A stretch of DNA of 64,000 bases, from positions 2,108,001 through 2,172,000 of the forward strand of contig NZ_CP010311.1 of NCBI RefSeq assembly GCF_000827125.1. The letters run 5' to 3'. Under the pieces are notes generated by a model that saw only the letters and a program-made list of their open reading frames with translations, was not told where the DNA came from and did no database searches. How positions within the stretch are numbered: the stretch's first letter is position 1; every line of letters starts with the position of its first letter. This DNA comes from Geoalkalibacter subterraneus (GTDB taxonomy: Bacteria; Desulfobacterota; Desulfuromonadia; Desulfuromonadales; Geoalkalibacteraceae). Shown here piece after piece: positions 60,779-64,000 of this stretch. Position numbers and translations under genes: made by a program.

Positions 60779-61434
60779 AAAAAAGCCGGTTCGGCCTCCA
60801 GGCGGGTACGGATCTTGGTGCCGCAGCCATCGCATTCGGTCTCGACCGAGGTGTCGATTCCCGCGTCGACCCGCGACATCTCCTGCCGCAGCGCGTTGCG
60901 GTCGCGCATCGACATTTCCGCCAGGCTCTTCTTGGAGGGAGCCTTGCCGTCGATGTCGAGGACGCGGATGAGCATGGCCGAGGTGATGTTGGGCTCGCGC
61001 AGGCTGGCCAGACGCTTTTCCTTGTGGCCGTCGAGATATCCGAAGCGCACGGTTTTTTTCGAGCCGGGCAGCTTGAAAGCGAACTCGCGCTCCTCGCCGT
61101 AGGGGGTGACCTTGAGATCCTCGAGATTGATGGTCACAAAGTTGCTCATGCGGCAGGCGCTGTTCGGGCAGCTCAGCTCCAGTTCAACCTCGTCGCCGAG
61201 GGAAATCTGGCGCAGGCGGACCAGGGCGAACAACCGGTCACCCGAGAGCAGGTTCATCACCTCGGAAAGATCGGGGTCGGTCTTCTCGCCCAGCCGGACG
61301 AAACAGTTGCGGAGCACCTGGTTGATCGCCTCTCCGGAACGGATCAGGCGCTGGTTGGTAAGCAGTTCTTCCTCGGCCCCGGTCATTTCCCGAAGCTCGA
61401 GTTCAGTGCCGCTTGGCAGTTCAAAGCTGTACAT
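60757..61434 (-). CDS. Tail assembly chaperone / T4 gp26-like baseplate protein
   Basis: 225 residues. MYSFELPSGTELELREMTGAEEELLTNQRLI is the start; two Cys pairs (CPNSAC near residue 90, CDGC near 202) may form a zinc ribbon. Position between tail tube and tape measure, and the -1 slippery site near its end, mark it as the G-type chaperone that coats the tape measure during assembly. The sequence itself resembles the T4 baseplate protein family more than lambda G; the role is from context. Confidence 0.78.
   Translation of the reverse strand: MYSFELPSGTELELREMTGAEEELLTNQRLIRSGEAINQVLRNCFVRLGEKTDPDLSEVMNLLSGDRLFALVRLRQISLGDEVELELSCPNSACRMSNFVTINLEDLKVTPYGEEREFAFKLPGSKKTVRFGYLDGHKEKRLASLREPNITSAMLIRVLDIDGKAPSKKSLAEMSMRDRNALRQEMSRVDAGIDTSVETECDGCGTKIRTRLEAEPAFLFPGVRL
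60778..60784 (-). promoter_or_regulatory. T_TTT_TTG slippery heptamer for -1 frameshifting
   Basis: In the zero frame the codons are GCT TTT TTG TTC; a -1 slip gives GTT CCC CGG, the extension frame. The heptamer fits X_XXY_YYZ and lies 22 bases before the zero-frame stop. Confidence 0.8.
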
Positions 61435-61449
61435 GGTCGATCCTCCGGT

Positions 61450-61911
61450 TTAGGTCCAGTATTGGAAGCAGATGGTGAGCTTCTCGATGGTGTTCTCGGT
61501 GTTGCCGCCCTCGAGCTCGTCGTATTCGAGCGCCTTCACCCAGGCCCCGTGCAGGGTCCAGCGGCGGGTCTCGTTGCCGGTGCGGTCGTAGCGGACAACG
61601 TCGATGTCGCGCATGTAGTCGGCCGGAAGACCGCCGGTGACGGCGTTCACGTCCACCTGTTTCTTGATCCATTCGCGTGCCGCCTCGTCGGAGCCGTCCT
61701 GCAGGGTGCCTTTCTCGAGGGTGATGTCCTCGAACTTGACCCGCCCCGCCACCTTTTGGTCGAACATCGAACCGGCCGGGGCAAAGGCCACTTCCTCGAA
61801 TTCGGTTTTTGGCTCCTGTCCCTTGTGGAACAGGGCCACGTCGAAGCCATTTACCTCGATGGCGAATTGCCAGTTCTGGTAAAGGCTCTTGGGCATGTTT
61901 CCGCTTCTCAT
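61450..61911 (-). CDS. Contractile tail tube protein (T4 gp19-like)
   Basis: 153 residues. MPKSLYQNWQFAIEVNGFDVALFHKGQEPKTEFEEVAFAPAGS and TIEKLTICFQYWT are the start and end patterns of tail tube proteins of contractile phages (gp19 family). It stacks as hexamers inside the sheath. The start may be 61911 or the ATG five codons further; both have a purine-rich site. Confidence 0.88.
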   Translation of the reverse strand: MRSGNMPKSLYQNWQFAIEVNGFDVALFHKGQEPKTEFEEVAFAPAGSMFDQKVAGRVKFEDITLEKGTLQDGSDEAAREWIKKQVDVNAVTGGLPADYMRDIDVVRYDRTGNETRRWTLHGAWVKALEYDELEGGNTENTIEKLTICFQYWT

Positions 61912-61926
61912 AGCCGTGTTCTCCCG

Positions 61927-63456
61927 TTAGATGATTTCTTTGAAGTCCGCAGAGGTAGCGGTCAGGATGAAGTTCAGCTCGATGAACTCCGCCGTCTTGG
62001 TCGGCTTGACGAACACGCGGGCCACCATTTCGTTGCGGTCGATGACCGCCGGGGTATTGGTCTCCTCGTCGCACTGGAAGGCGAAGTCGTAGAGGCCGCC
62101 CTTGTCCTTGATGTCCTGCAGGAAGGGGTTGATCAGGCGGCCGAGGGCACGCCAGGTCTGGGGATGGTTCGGCTCGAACACCACGAAGCGGGAGGATTCC
62201 GAGATGGCTTCCTCCATGAACATCATCAGACGGCGGACGTTGATGCGGTCCACGGCCGAGGGCTGGCTTTGCAGCGTCTTCTGGCCCCAAATGTTGATGC
62301 CGGTGTCGGGGAACACGGCGATGACGTTGACCCCTTCCGGATAGAGCACATCGCGCTCGCCACGGCTGGTCTTGTAGGCCAGGGAGAGCGTGTTGAAGAT
62401 GCGGCCACGGTCGATACCGGCGGGCGCGTTCCAGACGTTGGTCTTCTGGTCGCTGCGGGCGATGCATCCCGCCACCGCGCCGCAGGGCGGCACCAGCTTC
62501 TTGCGCGAGTTGACCGGATCGCTGATCTCCAGCCAGGGGTAGTAAAGCGCCGCGTAGGAGGAGTTGAAGGCCGCGTGGCTGTACAGCCCTTGTCCCTTGC
62601 GGAAGTCGACCGCTTCGAGCGGCTCCAGGTGCATGGGCGTGTCGGCGATGAACAGCAGATCCTTGCGCCCCTCGGCATAGGCGATTCCGGCGTTGATCAC
62701 CGGCACTGTGGTGACGCCGGGGACCATCAGCAGGTTCAGGGCGTCGATCTCGTCAAAGCCATAGAGGCCGGTATGCTGCGAGGGATCGCCGATGAAGTCC
62801 GCATCGGCCAGATCGGTCAGACCATTGTCGCCGCCGCTGAGCGTGAACACGCCCAATGCCGGACGGTCGCTGGGCGTTCCCATTGCTGCGGCCAGATCCT
62901 GGACCAAGATGAAATCCGAGCGGTCGTTGATCGCCAGCTCCACATGGTTCGGCAGCGTCTCGTCCATGCTCAGATCCTTGAGCACCTCGACCACATCGCC
63001 TTTGTGCCGGACCACCAGGTTGAAATGGTTGGCCGGATCGAGAGAACCGTCCTCGATGGAGATGGAGAGTCGGTCGCCCCAGACGCCTTCGTTCACTGCT
63101 TCTATCCGCAGGGTGTCGGCGGGCGTGGCCTCCCGGTTCTGGAGGACGACGGATGCCTTGAGCGCCGTCAGTGTGTCCCGGTCGGTGGGGTCGGTGAGAT
63201 GGGCGATGCGGGTGACGTAGAGGACCGAGCCGCCGTTGTCGAAAAACGCCCGTGCGGCGTAGGCCAGATAGCTTTCATTGATGTAGGAGCCGAAACGGTT
63301 GATGAACTGTTCCCAGCTCGTCACCAGCACGGGCTTGTTGATCGGGCCTTTCTCGGCCACTCCGACCATGGCGGCCATTGATGTCGAGATCTGCTTCACA
63401 TAGAAACTGAAGTCCGTTTCCCGGGTGTAAATCCCGGGCGATAGATAGGTCGGCAT
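61927..63456 (-). CDS. Contractile tail sheath protein
   Basis: 509 residues. MPTYLSPGIYTRETDFSFYVKQISTSMAAMVGVAEKGPINKPVLVTSW is the usual sheath N-terminus; the C-terminal half (INIWGQKTLQSQPSAVDRINVRRLMMFMEEAI, FEPNHPQTWRALGRLINPFLQDI) is the conserved sheath core. It wraps the tube and contracts on binding. The gene is followed by the tube protein, the standard order. Confidence 0.95.
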   Translation of the reverse strand: MPTYLSPGIYTRETDFSFYVKQISTSMAAMVGVAEKGPINKPVLVTSWEQFINRFGSYINESYLAYAARAFFDNGGSVLYVTRIAHLTDPTDRDTLTALKASVVLQNREATPADTLRIEAVNEGVWGDRLSISIEDGSLDPANHFNLVVRHKGDVVEVLKDLSMDETLPNHVELAINDRSDFILVQDLAAAMGTPSDRPALGVFTLSGGDNGLTDLADADFIGDPSQHTGLYGFDEIDALNLLMVPGVTTVPVINAGIAYAEGRKDLLFIADTPMHLEPLEAVDFRKGQGLYSHAAFNSSYAALYYPWLEISDPVNSRKKLVPPCGAVAGCIARSDQKTNVWNAPAGIDRGRIFNTLSLAYKTSRGERDVLYPEGVNVIAVFPDTGINIWGQKTLQSQPSAVDRINVRRLMMFMEEAISESSRFVVFEPNHPQTWRALGRLINPFLQDIKDKGGLYDFAFQCDEETNTPAVIDRNEMVARVFVKPTKTAEFIELNFILTATSADFKEII

Positions 63457-63458
63457 GG

Positions 63459-63716
63459 TTATTTCCTCCGCTTGCTGGTGGTCTTGGCCTCATCGTTTCC
63501 GGCGTCCTCGGTTGCCGTGGGCTTTTCCGGTTCCGGTTCCGCGCCGCCGGTCAGGTCGGTGATGCGCACCAGGCCGCGTTTTCCGGCGGTCTTGATCTCG
63601 GCGGAGAGGTCCTTGCGGGCGATGCTCTTGCGCTCTCGCGGCCCGAGGTGGAGAGTTCCCTGGCCGGAGAGGTTGAACGTCAGGGGTTGGAACTGCAGGT
63701 TTCTGATCTCGATCAC
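63459..63716 (-). CDS. Small hypothetical protein upstream of the sheath
   Basis: 85 residues. RNLQFQPLTFNLSGQGTLHLGPRERKSIARKDL has the look of a short beta domain seen before sheath genes in myophages; the tail is Glu- and Lys-rich. Two bases separate it from the sheath start. Function unknown. Confidence 0.7.
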   Translation of the reverse strand: MIEIRNLQFQPLTFNLSGQGTLHLGPRERKSIARKDLSAEIKTAGKRGLVRITDLTGGAEPEPEKPTATEDAGNDEAKTTSKRRK

Positions 63717-63728
63717 GGTAGTTCTCCT

Positions 63729-64000
63729 TTACGGTTGAATGGTTCGTTGCTCTGTCACGTCGCCGTAACCAACCGGCAGGACAGCCGGTTGGCACGACCG
63801 AAGGTCGCCCCGCAGGGGTGGAGCACAGGGATGTGCGACATGAAACTGGAAGGTCCGGTCCCGGATCAGCCGACCGTCGCGCAGGTCGCCGTCGTACACC
63901 GGGCAGGATTCGATGCGGATGCGTCCGGAGCTTTGCCGGAGGTTGGAGAGGTTCACTCGGGCCAGGCCGCCCAGAGGAACCAGTTCGGTAAGGTTCAGGC
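63729..64000 (-). CDS. Hypothetical tail-operon protein, 3' part
   Basis: The frame is open to the right edge of the window, so the start lies beyond. The visible end (TELVPLGGLARVNLSNLRQS, SGRIRIESCPVYDGDLRDG) is not recognised. It precedes the small gene before the sheath, where myophages often keep a gene for tail terminator or joining proteins; that is position only. Confidence 0.55.
   Translation of the reverse strand, partial: LNLTELVPLGGLARVNLSNLRQSSGRIRIESCPVYDGDLRDGRLIRDRTFQFHVAHPCAPPLRGDLRSCQPAVLPVGYGDVTEQRTIQP

Noticed and set aside
60748-63381. 877-codon plus frame opposite sheath, tube and chaperone genes
   Set aside because: It is antisense to three well-supported tail genes, and no family or start signal supports it.
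1-64000. CRISPR array, rRNA or tRNA genes
   Set aside because: No regularly spaced repeats or conserved RNA patterns were found on reading either strand.

Overview
The window looks like chromosome from an anaerobic Desulfobacterota-type bacterium (Geobacter, Pelobacter or Desulfuromonas-like). This is inferred from gene content: a nickel CO dehydrogenase operon with an RcoM-like CO sensor, a sigma-54 activator, a giant 2-hydroxyacyl-CoA dehydratase-type activase, and an IS4, IS66, IS21 and ISAs1 load. No rRNA, tRNA or CRISPR array was seen, and the species cannot be named from the sequence alone.

Layout. (1) 1-2.5 kb: the 3' end of a sigma-54 activator, a perfect 15-bp inverted repeat over its stop codon, then relics of an integrated element (CHC2 primase, RecD-like helicase tail, an unknown protein) around a CCACCGCAA repeat array. 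(2) 2.6-4.1 kb: an iron-sulfur flavoprotein, an orphan cobalamin-riboswitch-like leader, and a 3' fragment of an IS4 element. (3) 4.1-9.6 kb, minus strand: a CO-oxidation locus, rcoM - cooS - cooC - cooF - FAD/NAD oxidoreductase. (4) 9.7-18.8 kb: an IS3 remnant, a HigBA-type toxin-antitoxin pair, a frameshifted resolvase cut by an IS66 element that itself carries an IS21 element, a tyrosine integrase truncated by the IS66, and a full IS4 copy sitting on the integrase stop codon. (5) 19.0-20.3 kb: a Fic protein with a likely operator. (6) 20.4-33.8 kb, minus strand: one tightly overlapped operon of TetR regulator, TolC lipoprotein, HlyD adaptor, patatin, small membrane protein, RND pump, HD-domain membrane protein and a 1503-residue acyl-CoA dehydratase activase. 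(7) 33.9-39.0 kb: a gamma-glutamylcyclotransferase-like gene, an ISAs1-type element, an S23 four-helix-bundle gene between inverted repeats, then a class II glutamine amidotransferase, a DUF5049-like protein and an amidoligase. (8) 39.3-64.0 kb, minus strand: a contractile phage tail or tailocin cluster running from upstream (sheath, tube, chaperone with a programmed -1 frameshift, tape measure, CIS tube protein, gpD, lytic peptidase, spike, PAAR tip, gp25, baseplate J, tail protein I, fibres). It continues beyond the window. No head genes are visible, so phage and tailocin cannot be told apart here.

How the parts work together. In the CO locus CooC would load nickel into CooS, and electrons would pass from CooS to CooF and then to the flavoprotein, under control of RcoM. 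The tail genes form a near-continuous operon with ATGA overlaps, and the amidoligase, amidotransferase and cyclotransferase genes lie at its distal end in the same orientation, separated from it by a perfect hairpin. Together these three look like an amide-bond modification module carried with the tail cluster. That module, the S23 cassette and the two canonical -1 slippery sites are the most unusual things seen.
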